64,000 bases of DNA, taken from positions 1-64,000 of the forward strand of contig NZ_JAPDOG010000008.1 of the NCBI RefSeq assembly GCF_026013545.1, in the 5' to 3' direction. Both the position numbers and the translations under genes were made by a program. Source of the DNA: Defluviimonas salinarum (GTDB lineage Bacteria; Pseudomonadota; Alphaproteobacteria; Rhodobacterales; Rhodobacteraceae). Shown piece after piece: positions 40,763 through 50,164 of this stretch (position 1 is its first letter; each line of letters opens with the position of its first letter). The notes under the pieces are model-generated. The model did not search any database and was not told the DNA's origin. It saw only the letters and a list, made by a program, of their open reading frames with translations.

Positions 40763-42842
40763 TCCGGCGCCGATCTCGATCGCCCTACGCATCGACGACG
40801 GACTCCGGCAGTCTTATCTCGCGCTGCTCTTTCTCGCGAGTTGCGGCGAATTCCTGCGCAATCCGATACGGCAGGTGCTGATCCACGGGCGCAGGGAAGA
40901 GGATCTGTCGGTCCTGAGGGAAGAGATGGGCTTGTTTGGTGACCTCGCCGTCAGCTTTTCCGTCGGTCCCGAGCTGCCGGATGCCCCGACGGACGAGCTG
41001 TGGCTGGTCGGAGAGCCTGCATTCTTCTTCTCGCGGGACCTGACGCTTTCAGACGGTTTCGCGATCTCGGCTGCATCCGGATCGCTCGCGCTCCTTCACG
41101 GGCCGGGAGCGCCGACCTCCGCGGTGCCGGAGGGCATCGTTGCCTTCGACGACGGCCTCGCCGCGAATGGACTCGTCACCGGAAAGAGCCTGCTCGATCA
41201 CTCGCCCCAGGAGGTGGCGCGCGTCCAGCAAGCCTTCCGGACGGTCTTCAGCAACCGCGCCTTCTGGAACCGCCGCTATGCGCTCTGTCCGCAGCTGGGC
41301 AGCGGCCTCGGCTCGCGCGGGCGCTTCCAGGAACTTAAACGCCGGATTCTTACGGATTTCGTCGTCGATCCGGGTCATTCGGTTCTGGACGTGGGGTGCG
41401 GCGACCTCGAGGTCGTCAAGGATCTTCGGTTCGCGTCCTATACCGGAATGGACGTATCGGAGACCTCGATCCATCACGCCCGCGACATCCGCCCCGAATG
41501 GACCTTCCACCTCGGTTCCACCGAGCAGATCGATCCGCCCGGCGCGGACGCCGTGATCTGCTTTGACGTGCTGATCCACCAGCCGACGGTGGAAAAGGCG
41601 CGCGCCCTGATCGACTTCCTGTCCGCGCATGCGCGCCGGCGTCTGATCGTGTCCGGCTACGACCGACCGGTTGAGAGCCGGCACATCGTCTATTCCCATC
41701 GTCCCCTCCACGCGCTCCTTCGGGAGCTCGACGGCTGGAAGGAGCCGGTGAAGATTGCGGCCTACCATGACATGTCGGTGTACATGATGGACCGCATCGA
41801 CACGGACGACGACTCTGCAATGCCGATGCCCGCGGCCGTGGCGCCGAAGAAGTGCAGCCCGCTGGTGACGGTGACGGTGAATACGTACAACAACCAGGAT
41901 CAGATCCTGCGTTGCCTGAACTCGCTCGCCCGGCAGAGTGAGGGCAATGTCGCGGTCAACGTCATCGACGACGGCTCGGAGGACGGAACCCGGACGTTGG
42001 TCACCGAATTCGCAAACGCCGATCCAAGGTTTCGCCTGGTCGGCGGGCCGAACAAGGGCATTTCGGCGCGAAGGAATGAAGGGCTCCGGCTGGCGCACGG
42101 TACATATCACCTGTTCGTCGACGGAGACGACTGGCTCCCGGATGACGCGATCGCGACGCTTCTGGACCTAGCAACCGAGAGCGGCGCGGAAATCGTTCGC
42201 GGCAGTCATCTCTTTTACAACCTCAACGGCAAGTCGGGCTTTGAGGTCAATCCTTTGGAACAGATGCACCAGCCCGAGATTCGCGCGGCCCGATTCGATG
42301 CGGTTCCGAGCCTGACGATGCTGTGGACGACCTGGAACACGCTGATCCACCGCAGAGTCATTGCTGACAACTACCTTCGTTTCCACGAAGACCTGATGCT
42401 CGGAGAGGACCGGATATTCCTACTTGAGGCGTTCATGGCATGCCGTTCCATAACGATGACCAAGGAGGTCACCTACTACTGGGACCGCAGCGACAAATGG
42501 CACGGCAGCCTGTCGCGGTCGCAAGACCCGGCACAAAGGCTTCGGGCCATCCGTCTCTGGCTCGCGCTCGCCCGGCGGGACGCATCATGCTCTCGGCGGC
42601 ATCGGGATATGGTGGAGGTCTCCGCGTTCCATGAGGCCGTGAAGATCCTTCTGGAACAGCCAAAAATGCCGACCGCGCTCGCGATCGGGTATCACCGCCT
42701 GCTGGAGACGATGGACTTCCCGCCCCGCCTGCTCCGCGATCGCACGATCAAGGGCTGGCAGGGATCGATCGAAGAACGGTCGTGCCAGATCTACGACGAT
42801 CTCCGGCGCATCGGACGGATCGACTGCGACAACCTGATCTAG
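40755..42842 (+). CDS. Methyltransferase-GT2 glycosyltransferase fusion
   Basis: 695 residues, three parts. About 1-190: unknown region. About 200-350: class I SAM methyltransferase with HSVLDVGCGDLEVVKDL as motif I and ADAVICFDVLIHQP. About 365-690: family 2 glycosyltransferase with VTVTVNTYNNQDQILRCLNS, VIDDGSEDGT and LFVDGDDWLPDDA. Likely modifies and extends a sulfated, methylated surface polysaccharide or glycoprotein glycan together with the preceding genes. Last gene of the block; a hairpin follows. Confidence 0.78.
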   Translation: MADPAPISIALRIDDGLRQSYLALLFLASCGEFLRNPIRQVLIHGRREEDLSVLREEMGLFGDLAVSFSVGPELPDAPTDELWLVGEPAFFFSRDLTLSDGFAISAASGSLALLHGPGAPTSAVPEGIVAFDDGLAANGLVTGKSLLDHSPQEVARVQQAFRTVFSNRAFWNRRYALCPQLGSGLGSRGRFQELKRRILTDFVVDPGHSVLDVGCGDLEVVKDLRFASYTGMDVSETSIHHARDIRPEWTFHLGSTEQIDPPGADAVICFDVLIHQPTVEKARALIDFLSAHARRRLIVSGYDRPVESRHIVYSHRPLHALLRELDGWKEPVKIAAYHDMSVYMMDRIDTDDDSAMPMPAAVAPKKCSPLVTVTVNTYNNQDQILRCLNSLARQSEGNVAVNVIDDGSEDGTRTLVTEFANADPRFRLVGGPNKGISARRNEGLRLAHGTYHLFVDGDDWLPDDAIATLLDLATESGAEIVRGSHLFYNLNGKSGFEVNPLEQMHQPEIRAARFDAVPSLTMLWTTWNTLIHRRVIADNYLRFHEDLMLGEDRIFLLEAFMACRSITMTKEVTYYWDRSDKWHGSLSRSQDPAQRLRAIRLWLALARRDASCSRRHRDMVEVSAFHEAVKILLEQPKMPTALAIGYHRLLETMDFPPRLLRDRTIKGWQGSIEERSCQIYDDLRRIGRIDCDNLI

Positions 42843-42963
42843 GAGCTGGATCCTGTGATCTGGCGCCTCTCAGCGCGCCAGGTTCCGCGTGTGAGCGCCG
42901 GGCATGGCGGCTTGGCTTGTCTGTTGCCCTCATGAGTCTTCGCACCCGGACATGGCGGATGTA

Positions 42964-42997
42964 CGTTCCCGGCCGGAGCCGCCCGGGAACGCTTTCC
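42964..42997 (+). terminator. Terminator between convergent genes
   Basis: Arms CGTTCCCGG (42964-42972) and CCGGGAACG (42983-42991), perfect nine-base stem, then CTTTCC. It separates the glycan genes from the oppositely oriented cytochrome operon. Confidence 0.65.
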
Positions 42998-44922
42998 TAA
43001 TCCGCGGCCAGTTCCCGGCCCAGCTGGAGAAGGCCCGGATCTTCGGGTGCGGCCGAGAGCGCCTCGTCCAGCACCTCGCGCGCCGCTTCGGCCCCATCCG
43101 TCGCCGCCGCGAGGCGGACGAGCATGATCCAGGCGTCGCTCCGCTGCGGGTCCATCCGCACCGCCTCGCGGAACGCCGCCGTGGCGCCGGCAACGGAGCG
43201 CATCGTCAGCGCCATCCCGGCGAGCTGCAGATGCGTCTCCGGGAAGTCGAGCCGGCTCGCGAGCGACGCTTGCCATTCCGACATCGCCGCCTCGAGCGCC
43301 GCCTGTGCCTGGCCGGGCAATCGAACGATCGGGCTGCCGAGCATCGCGCGCGCCGCCGCGATCCGCACCGGCCGGACCGGGTCGCCCAGGAGCCCGATGA
43401 CCCGCATCACCCGCTCCTGCGGCGGCGCCTTGATCTGGAGCCCCAGGGCGGCGGCCCGCACGAGCGGATCGTCGTCCTCGAGCAGCGTCGCGAGGCGGTT
43501 CACGGGCTCAGGCGCGTCGGCATTTTCCAGAAGCCAGAGCGCGGTGGCGCGGACGATGCCGGGCTGGCTTTCGTCGGCGGCGAGGTCGGCGAGATCCCCG
43601 GCGGCGGCGGTGGGATTCTCGCGGCCGTGGGCGAGTACATTGCCGAAATGTGGGCCGCGGTTGTTGCTCATCGGATACCAGGCCGCGATCCGCTCGGCGG
43701 CCCAGCCGGCGGTCTGGTCCTGATGGCAGGTCGTGCAGGCGTCGGGCGCAGCGGTCTCGGCCGCGAGGTCCGGCCGCGGGACACGGAAGGAATGATCGGC
43801 GCGCCAGTCATTGCCCATGTAGACGCGCTCGACCATGTGGCAGCTCTTGCATTCGGCGGCCGTCGTGCCCGGCGCGTGGAAGTGGTGCGCGGCGCTGTCG
43901 TAGTCCGCCGGCTCAAGGCTCGGGAAGTCCGGGTTGCCCGAGGGGTTGTGGCAGCGGGTGCAGACCGCGTTGCCCTCCGCCACCAGCTCCGCCGTATGCG
44001 GGTCGTGGCAGTCTCCGCAGCCGACGCCCTTCGCGTACATCTTCGACTGCAGGAACGAGCCGTAGACATAGACCTCGTCCTGCGACTGGCCGTCCGCGTA
44101 GTAAAGTCCGGGCCGCAGCAGCGAGAGGTTGTAGGACTGGTGATAGGGCGTGCCGGGATAGGGCGAGCGGTCGTCAAGGGCCTCGCGACGCGAATGGCAG
44201 GTGGCGCATTGCTGGATCATCGAACCGGTCGTCGCGAAGGATTTCGAGAAGCCGACCGCGTCGAGGTCGAGGCTGTACCCCTTGATCTCCTTTCCCGCGG
44301 CCCAGGCCAGATGCGCCTCGCCCGGCCCGTGGCAGGCCTCGCAGCCGACCCCGATCTCGGCCTCGAACGAGGCATAGCTCCGCTTTGCCGGATCGTAGTT
44401 CTTGCGGTACCCCGTGGCGTGGCACTCCGCGCAGCGGGCATTCCAGTTCTTGTAGGGCCCGGTCCAGTGCAGGCCGTCGCCCGGTGGCAGGTCCTGATCG
44501 GGATAGAGATGGAACCAGCGGTGCGCCTCGCTGTCCCAGACGACATCGAAGCTCTGCAGGCGGCCCGGCTCGGTCTCGAGGAGATATTGCTGCAGGGGCT
44601 CGATCCCCGCGACGGAATGGACCCTGTATTCGGTCGTGCTGCCTTCCTTCTCCGTCACCTCGACGAAGTAGCCGCCGTCTGCCCCCAGCCGGAACCGCGC
44701 CGTCATGCCGTCATGCGCGAAACTGGTGCCGTCGAAATCCGCGATCACCGTCTCGGGCGAGGGCTCGGTCCAGGCCAGCGCGTGGTGCGAGCCCGACCAG
44801 CGCGCGGTTTCGTCGGCATGGCACCCGGCGCAGGTGTCCGACCCGACATAGGCCGGCGGCACCTGCGCCGCGGCGGGCAGGCCGAGCAAAGTGAGAACGA
44901 TGGCAACAAATCTCAATCGCAT
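42997..44922 (-). CDS. Secreted octaheme c-type cytochrome with repeat-rich C terminus
   Basis: 641 residues. Signal peptide (MRLRFVAIVLTLLGLPAAAQ), then eight CxxCH heme motifs: CAGCH (31-35), CAECH, CEACH, CATCH, CGDCH, CTRCH, CKSCH, CTTCH, within about the first 420 residues. The rest looks like HEAT repeats (ATLLEDDDPLVRAAALGLQI) followed by TPR-like helices (AFREAVRMDPQRSDAWIMLV). Periplasmic electron carrier or redox enzyme, with the repeats as protein-binding surface. It is the last gene of the MoxR/Bat operon, 11 bases after batD. Electron partner and substrate unknown. Confidence 0.85.
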   Translation of the reverse strand: MRLRFVAIVLTLLGLPAAAQVPPAYVGSDTCAGCHADETARWSGSHHALAWTEPSPETVIADFDGTSFAHDGMTARFRLGADGGYFVEVTEKEGSTTEYRVHSVAGIEPLQQYLLETEPGRLQSFDVVWDSEAHRWFHLYPDQDLPPGDGLHWTGPYKNWNARCAECHATGYRKNYDPAKRSYASFEAEIGVGCEACHGPGEAHLAWAAGKEIKGYSLDLDAVGFSKSFATTGSMIQQCATCHSRREALDDRSPYPGTPYHQSYNLSLLRPGLYYADGQSQDEVYVYGSFLQSKMYAKGVGCGDCHDPHTAELVAEGNAVCTRCHNPSGNPDFPSLEPADYDSAAHHFHAPGTTAAECKSCHMVERVYMGNDWRADHSFRVPRPDLAAETAAPDACTTCHQDQTAGWAAERIAAWYPMSNNRGPHFGNVLAHGRENPTAAAGDLADLAADESQPGIVRATALWLLENADAPEPVNRLATLLEDDDPLVRAAALGLQIKAPPQERVMRVIGLLGDPVRPVRIAAARAMLGSPIVRLPGQAQAALEAAMSEWQASLASRLDFPETHLQLAGMALTMRSVAGATAAFREAVRMDPQRSDAWIMLVRLAAATDGAEAAREVLDEALSAAPEDPGLLQLGRELAAD

Positions 44923-44933
44923 GGAACTGCCTG

Positions 44934-46193
44934 TCACGAGCGGCCGGGAGCCGGGTTGAGAGGGGGAAGGAGAACCTTCCTTCGATGCCGGAGCGCATCG
45001 TACCGCAGCGACGGCAGGATGCCGGCAAGCCCGCGCCAGCCGTCCTGCGCCCCCGCGCCCGCCGGTCCGTAGCGCGCCGCCCCGAGGGCTGCGAGCGCGG
45101 CCCCGACACGCGGGTCGCGTCTCGGGTCGGCGCCGGGAAGGCGCGATGCCCACTCGTCCAGCGCGGGCCGCAGCGCGGCGTCGTCGCGGCGGCGGACGGT
45201 CCGGGTCAGCATTCGCCAGGCCCTTTGTTCCGACACCAGCCATCGGGCGCGGTGTTCTGCCACCCGGTGGCGCACGACCGGCGTGAGCCAGCGCAGCACC
45301 ACCCCGAGGAGCGCGAGCCCGACCGCGCCGGCAAGGGCCGCGCCCGCGATCCTGCGCCAGTCGCGTGGAGCCTCCACGGGAGCGAGCGACACCGGCGGGC
45401 CTTCGACGGACAGCGGAACAGGATCGGCGCGGGCGGTCTCGACCTCTCCGGTCGCGAGGTTGAACCAGTCGAGCATGATCGCCGGCGCCTCTCCGGTCCC
45501 GCCGCCTTCCGCGATCAGCGTCACGCTTTCCTTTCGCGTGCCCGAGAGGACGCCGCGCTCCTCCCGTTCCTCGACGACCGGCTCTTTGGCATAGGCGCGG
45601 AAGCCGGGTATGTCGTGCGCTGGCAGCAGCACGGGCAGGAACATCGGCGAGGCGCCCCCAACCATCACCGTCACGTTGCGGATCACGCTGTCACCCGGTG
45701 CCAAACCCTCGGTCTCACCCTCGATGCTCTGCTCGATCGTCAGCGTATCGGCGGCGATGAAGGGGTCAAGCCCCTCCGCCCCCGCGGGCACGACGCCCGA
45801 GAAGGCAATCGGCTCGGTCGCGAGCAGGGTCTCGCGCGCGGCGTTCGTTTCGGGATCGGCCCAGCTCACGGCCACTTCCTGCGCCGGCAGCGCGAAATTG
45901 CCGGCGATCATCGGCGTGAGCAGGTAGCGCCGGCTCACGCCCGCCCAGGTCGCGCCGTCGATCCGGCGGCTCGTCGGCCCGCTCGATGCCATCCGGACCC
46001 GGATGTTCGGGATTTCCATCGCGGGCCAGGCAGGCGGATCGGGCAGGAAGGTCGGCACCAGAACCGTCAGCCGAAGCGACAGCGGCTGGCCCGGGATCGC
46101 CGCCGTCTCGTCGAATTCCATCTCAAGGACCGGGCCCTCCTGTGCGGAGGCGGGAAGGGCCAAAGCAAACAGCAGAAGGATGACGCGCATCAT
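44934..46193 (-). CDS. BatD-like membrane-anchored protein
   Basis: 419 residues: signal peptide (RVILLLFALALPASAQ), beta-rich periplasmic domain (residues 20-270), one membrane helix (IAGAALAGAVGLALLGVVLRWL) and a basic cytoplasmic helical tail. This order matches BatD proteins of aerotolerance-type operons, which probably present partner proteins to the VWA subunits. ATG at 46193 overlaps the stop of the BatB-like gene. Confidence 0.72.
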   Translation of the reverse strand: MMRVILLLFALALPASAQEGPVLEMEFDETAAIPGQPLSLRLTVLVPTFLPDPPAWPAMEIPNIRVRMASSGPTSRRIDGATWAGVSRRYLLTPMIAGNFALPAQEVAVSWADPETNAARETLLATEPIAFSGVVPAGAEGLDPFIAADTLTIEQSIEGETEGLAPGDSVIRNVTVMVGGASPMFLPVLLPAHDIPGFRAYAKEPVVEEREERGVLSGTRKESVTLIAEGGGTGEAPAIMLDWFNLATGEVETARADPVPLSVEGPPVSLAPVEAPRDWRRIAGAALAGAVGLALLGVVLRWLTPVVRHRVAEHRARWLVSEQRAWRMLTRTVRRRDDAALRPALDEWASRLPGADPRRDPRVGAALAALGAARYGPAGAGAQDGWRGLAGILPSLRYDALRHRRKVLLPPLNPAPGRS

Positions 46194-47734
46194 TCCGGCG
46201 CCTCCCCTTGGGCCTCACCGGCAGCGGCGAGCGACTCCAGCAGGAACCGGCTCCTGAGAAAGTCGCCCGTGCGGGTGTCCACCGTGTTCATCCAGGCTTC
46301 CGCAGTCAGCATGCCCTCGCCGGGTCCCTCCTCGGTGGCTTCGATCTCCGTCTCCGCGCCGCGTCCCGATTCATTGTCGAACACCACCTCGTCGGCGCCG
46401 ATCCCCTGTTCCTCGCCGGTGTCGGACTGTTCGCGCACGCGCTCGACGTAGTCGACGATCTCCTTCGCCACGGCGAGGTTCTCCGCGGCGGCGGCATGGT
46501 CGGGGTCGCGCGCGAGCGCGGTCTCGAAGGCGCGCACGCCGTCCCGGTAGCCGCGCGACTTCATGTGCGCCATGCCCTTGATGAAAGCCGCGTCGGCGGT
46601 CTCGACCCGCGCAAGCACCTCGACCGCCGCCTCGTACTGGCCCGACCGGTAAAGTGCGTAGCCGCGCCAGAGCGGGTCGATGAAGGCCTCTGCCGCGGCA
46701 GAGAAATCGTTGCGCTCGAAGGCGAGGCGGCCCTGCTGGTCGGGCGTGAAGAACCAGTCGGCGATGCCGTCCGCCTGCGCCCGGTGCGCGGGAAGGCACA
46801 GCGCGAGCGCGGCAAGCACGACCCAGCGCATCGTCCATCCGCGCCGGAACCAGAGCAGCGTCAGCAGCGCCGCCGGCCAGGCGAGCCAGGCGCCCCGGTC
46901 CCGCCACGGCAGCTCGCTGTTCTCCAGCGCGGCCCGCGCCTGCGCCGCGTCGAGCATCCGGTCGATCCGCACGACATCCGCCTGATCGGGGGTGACCGGC
47001 AGGACCGGCACGGCGGACAGCCGGTCGAAACCGGCATCGCCCTGACCGGCCGGGAGCATGGCAAGCATGATCGCAGAGCCGGCCGCCTCAAGGCTCGCCG
47101 CGTCGGCGGGATCGAGCGCGTCCGCGACGAAAAGGACCGCGCCCGGCCCCTCCTCGCCCGCGAGAAGGCCTTGGGCCAGCGTCACCGCCGAGGCCGCGCG
47201 GTTGCCCTCCTCGGGCATCACCTCCGGCGCGAGCCCCTCGAGATAGGGCAGCATCACGCCGGGATCCTCCGTCATCGGCACGACGCCGTGGGCGCTGCCC
47301 GCATAGGCTACCAGAGCCGTGCGCGCCCCGGAGCGGAGGTCGAGCAGGTCGCGGATCTTCTGCTTGGCGCGTTCCAGCCGCGAGGGCGCGATGTCCGCCG
47401 CCTCCATCGACGGCGTCACCTTCAGGGCGACAACGAGGGCGGCCGATTGCGCCACGAACGGGTCCGGCTGGCGCGACCAGGTCGGCCCGGCCGCCCCGAG
47501 GCACAAGAGCGCCATCGCGAGCGCGGCGCCGTCGATCGGCAGGATCCGCAGCCGGCTGTCGCCGCCGACGGTGAGCGCCGCGCCGAGATGCGGGGCGATC
47601 CCGGTCCGCACCGGCGGCCGCCGCGTCGCGCCGCGCCGCACCGACCACCAGAGCGCCGCGATCGGCAGGAGCGCCAGCAGCCACAGCGGCCGCAGGAAGT
47701 GGAACGCCTCGAGCGCGAGGTCGAAGCCCGTCAT
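46190..47734 (-). CDS. BatB-like VWA-TPR protein with degenerate MIDAS
   Basis: 514 residues: membrane helices near the N terminus (LLALLPIAALWW) and around 330, a VWA domain between, and TPR repeats in the C-terminal third (YALYRSGQYEAAVEVLARVE; GVRAFETALARDPDHAAAAE), then an acidic tail. The expected metal-site DxSxS reads K105-V-T-P-S109, so the key aspartate is a lysine although the following MEAADIAPSRLERAK is typical. Probably structural instead of metal-binding. Overlaps both neighbours by four bases. Confidence 0.78.
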   Translation of the reverse strand: MTGFDLALEAFHFLRPLWLLALLPIAALWWSVRRGATRRPPVRTGIAPHLGAALTVGGDSRLRILPIDGAALAMALLCLGAAGPTWSRQPDPFVAQSAALVVALKVTPSMEAADIAPSRLERAKQKIRDLLDLRSGARTALVAYAGSAHGVVPMTEDPGVMLPYLEGLAPEVMPEEGNRAASAVTLAQGLLAGEEGPGAVLFVADALDPADAASLEAAGSAIMLAMLPAGQGDAGFDRLSAVPVLPVTPDQADVVRIDRMLDAAQARAALENSELPWRDRGAWLAWPAALLTLLWFRRGWTMRWVVLAALALCLPAHRAQADGIADWFFTPDQQGRLAFERNDFSAAAEAFIDPLWRGYALYRSGQYEAAVEVLARVETADAAFIKGMAHMKSRGYRDGVRAFETALARDPDHAAAAENLAVAKEIVDYVERVREQSDTGEEQGIGADEVVFDNESGRGAETEIEATEEGPGEGMLTAEAWMNTVDTRTGDFLRSRFLLESLAAAGEAQGEAPE

Positions 47735-48735
47735 GCCGACCTCCTCTCCGTCGCGGGCCCGGCGCCAAGGCGCGGGCGCAGGTGCAGCACCGCAACCGCC
47801 CCGAGCGCGATCAGCGCAGCCAGTCCCAGCGGCCAATGGGCGAGGGACTGGCGCGGGCGGTAGGACAGCGTCTGGGTCTCACGCGGGGCGAGGGTGTCGA
47901 TCCGGTCGTAGACGGTGCCCAGCGCCGCGACGTCGTCGGCGAAGAAATAGGCGCCTCCCGTGCGCGCGGCGATGTCCCGTAATGCGCCGAGATCCACCCG
48001 CGCCTCGCCCCGCGCCTCAGGATCGCCGACGCCGATGGCATAGATCGCCACGCCCCGGCTCGCGGCGATCTCGGCGGCGTTGACTGGAGACATCGCCGAG
48101 GCCGTGTCCGATCCGTCGGACAGGAGGATCAGCAGCCGCTGCTCGATCTCGGAGGCCTCGAAGGTCCGGATCGCGAGGCCGATGGCATCTCCGAGCGCGG
48201 TATGCGGCCCCGCCATGCCGACGCTGGTCTGGCCCAGGAGGCCGGAAACCGTGTCGAGATCCTCGGTGAGCGGCGCCTGGACATAGGCCTTTGAGCCGAA
48301 AACGATGAGCGCGGCCCGGTCGCCCTCGCGCCCGGCGAGGAACTCTGCCACCACCTGCTTCACCGCGGCAAGCCGCTGCAGCCGCTCGCCGTCGGGCGTC
48401 TGGAAATCCTGCGTGCCCATCGAGCCCGAAATGTCGATCGCGAGCACCACGTCGCGCGCCGCCTTCACCCGCTCGACCGGCGCGCCGACCCGTTCCGGCC
48501 GCGCGAGCGCGAGGACGACCAGCGCCCAGACGATGACCGCCGCCGCCATCTGCAACCGTGAGCGCGCAAGCACCACCGCGCCCGGTTTCGGCTCCGCCCC
48601 GGCGGCTTCGGCAATGCGGCGGAAGAAGGGAAAGCGCAGCCCCTCGACGCGCCGCCGGTAGGGCGGCGCGAAGCGCCAGACGAGGTAGGGCAGGGGCAGG
48701 AGGATCAGCGCCCAGGGCAATGCGAGCTGGATCAC
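47731..48735 (-). CDS. BatA-like VWA protein
   Basis: 334 residues, membrane helices at residues about 3-20, 63-80 and 300-320 flanking a VWA domain. MIDAS is intact: VVLAIDISGSMGTQDFQTP (D101, S103, S105), plus GDRAALIVFGSKAYVQAPLT and LLILLSDGSDTASAMSP. Start is a GTG at 48735 with GGAGG five bases ahead, overlapping the DUF4381 stop. Acts at the inner membrane with MoxR; the target is unknown. Confidence 0.85.
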   Translation of the reverse strand: MIQLALPWALILLPLPYLVWRFAPPYRRRVEGLRFPFFRRIAEAAGAEPKPGAVVLARSRLQMAAAVIVWALVVLALARPERVGAPVERVKAARDVVLAIDISGSMGTQDFQTPDGERLQRLAAVKQVVAEFLAGREGDRAALIVFGSKAYVQAPLTEDLDTVSGLLGQTSVGMAGPHTALGDAIGLAIRTFEASEIEQRLLILLSDGSDTASAMSPVNAAEIAASRGVAIYAIGVGDPEARGEARVDLGALRDIAARTGGAYFFADDVAALGTVYDRIDTLAPRETQTLSYRPRQSLAHWPLGLAALIALGAVAVLHLRPRLGAGPATERRSA

Positions 48736-49190
48736 GACGCCCTCCGGTGCCCGCGGATCCACCGTATCGCGGCGGCGCGAAGATCCGCCGCCCCGGCCTC
48801 GCGCGCATAGGGCGCGCGGATAAGGGCGGGGCCGAGGGCTTCGGGAAAGCCGCCCGTCGCGTTCAGGAACGCGACCCAATCCGGCCCCGCCAAGCCCGCC
48901 ACCTCGCGCCGTGGATAGGCGGCCAAAGCGGTCCGGCGCAGGATCGCCGCAATCGCGGCGGGATCGTTCCCGGCGGTGGCGAGCGCGGCGAGCGCGGTTC
49001 GCCGATAAGCGTTCGCGCGCCAATGGAGCCATCCCCGCCAGAGCGCGTAGGCGAGCGCCGTGAGAACAAGCGCGCCAAGCACCCACCATCCCGCGGTCTG
49101 CGGCACCAGCGAGACGGGGGCCGGGACCTCGGGCTCGATCAACCGGCCCATCAGGTCCACGAGGTTCACGTTCGCGTCTTCGCCGTTCAT
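48732..49190 (-). CDS. DUF4381 membrane protein
   Basis: 152 residues, one membrane helix (TAGWWVLGALVLTALAYALW) near residues 32-52 and a cytoplasmic helical domain (ILRRTALAAYPRREVAGLAG, WVAFLNATGG). Matches the DUF4381 proteins that sit between DUF58 and BatA in MoxR operons. No enzymatic motif. Overlaps both neighbours by four bases. Confidence 0.8.
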   Translation of the reverse strand: MNGEDANVNLVDLMGRLIEPEVPAPVSLVPQTAGWWVLGALVLTALAYALWRGWLHWRANAYRRTALAALATAGNDPAAIAAILRRTALAAYPRREVAGLAGPDWVAFLNATGGFPEALGPALIRAPYAREAGAADLRAAAIRWIRGHRRAS

Positions 49191-50164
49191 CGCGGCCCGA
49201 GCCCCATGAGCCGGCGCATCTGCGGCAAGGTCTCCTCGCCCGTCGAAAGCGGCAGGACCGGGGGGCCGTACTTCCTCTGCCAGTCGAGCACCGTCGCGAG
49301 CCGCCCCTCGGCCATCTCCGAAAGCGCGCGGTGCCGCGCCTTGTCGCCGGTGTCGATCTCGGCCTGGAGCGTGCCATCCGAGACGACGAGCCGCAGCCCC
49401 TCGGGCAGGTCATGTGCCATCGGATCGGTCACGAGCCCGAGGATCAGGTCATTGCGCCGGGCAAGGCCGGAGACGAGGCGCTCGGCCTCATCGTCGACGC
49501 CGTCGAAGTCCGAGAGCACGATCACGAGGTGGTTCTTCGGTGCGATCCGCGCGGTCGCGCGCAGGATCCTCGACAGCGGCATCGCCTCCACCGCCGGCGC
49601 GTCGGCGCTGAGAAGCCCGTTCGCATCCGCGATCGCGGTCAGGAACCGCCTAAGCGCGGCGCGGCTGCGCTGCGGCCGGATCTCGGCGAGGGTCGCGTCG
49701 CCGAAGACGATCCCGCCGACCCGGTCGCCCTGGTCGAGGATGCGAAACGCCGTCAGCGCGGCGGCCTCCGCCGCCGTCACCGACTTCATGTTGAGCCGGG
49801 AGCCGAAGAACATCGACATCCGCTGATCGACGACGATCAGCGCCGGGCGGTCGCGCTCCTCGGTCATCACCCGCACATAAGGCTCGCCGGTCCGCGCCGT
49901 CACCTTCCAGTCGATGGAGCGGACATCGTCTCCGGGCAGGTAGCCGCGCAGTTCCTCGAAACTGAGCCCGCGCCCCCGGAGCCGCGAGGCGTGGCGGCCG
50001 TTCAACACCGAGCGGGCGGGCTGGCGCGGCAGGAAGCTGAGCGCCCGCGACCGGGCTTCGAGCGAGAGCAGATGCGGCAGGTTCGTCCGGATCCGCGTGT
50101 CGCCTTCGGGTGCCGGATGGCCCGGCAGGGTGGCGGTTCGGCTCCGGGCGGCGAGGTCGCGCAT
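49187..50164 (-). CDS. DUF58-domain protein
   Basis: 325 residues, soluble. SRLRGRGLSFEELRGYLPGD and VRSIDWKVTARTGEPYVRVM are the DUF58 signature; the domain is a VWA relative (ALIVVDQRMSMFFGSR, with a partial MIDAS) and contains IVLSDFDGVDD. It regularly follows MoxR ATPases and probably links them to the membrane VWA proteins. Its ATG shares a base with the moxR stop. Confidence 0.88.
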   Translation of the reverse strand: MRDLAARSRTATLPGHPAPEGDTRIRTNLPHLLSLEARSRALSFLPRQPARSVLNGRHASRLRGRGLSFEELRGYLPGDDVRSIDWKVTARTGEPYVRVMTEERDRPALIVVDQRMSMFFGSRLNMKSVTAAEAAALTAFRILDQGDRVGGIVFGDATLAEIRPQRSRAALRRFLTAIADANGLLSADAPAVEAMPLSRILRATARIAPKNHLVIVLSDFDGVDDEAERLVSGLARRNDLILGLVTDPMAHDLPEGLRLVVSDGTLQAEIDTGDKARHRALSEMAEGRLATVLDWQRKYGPPVLPLSTGEETLPQMRRLMGLGPR

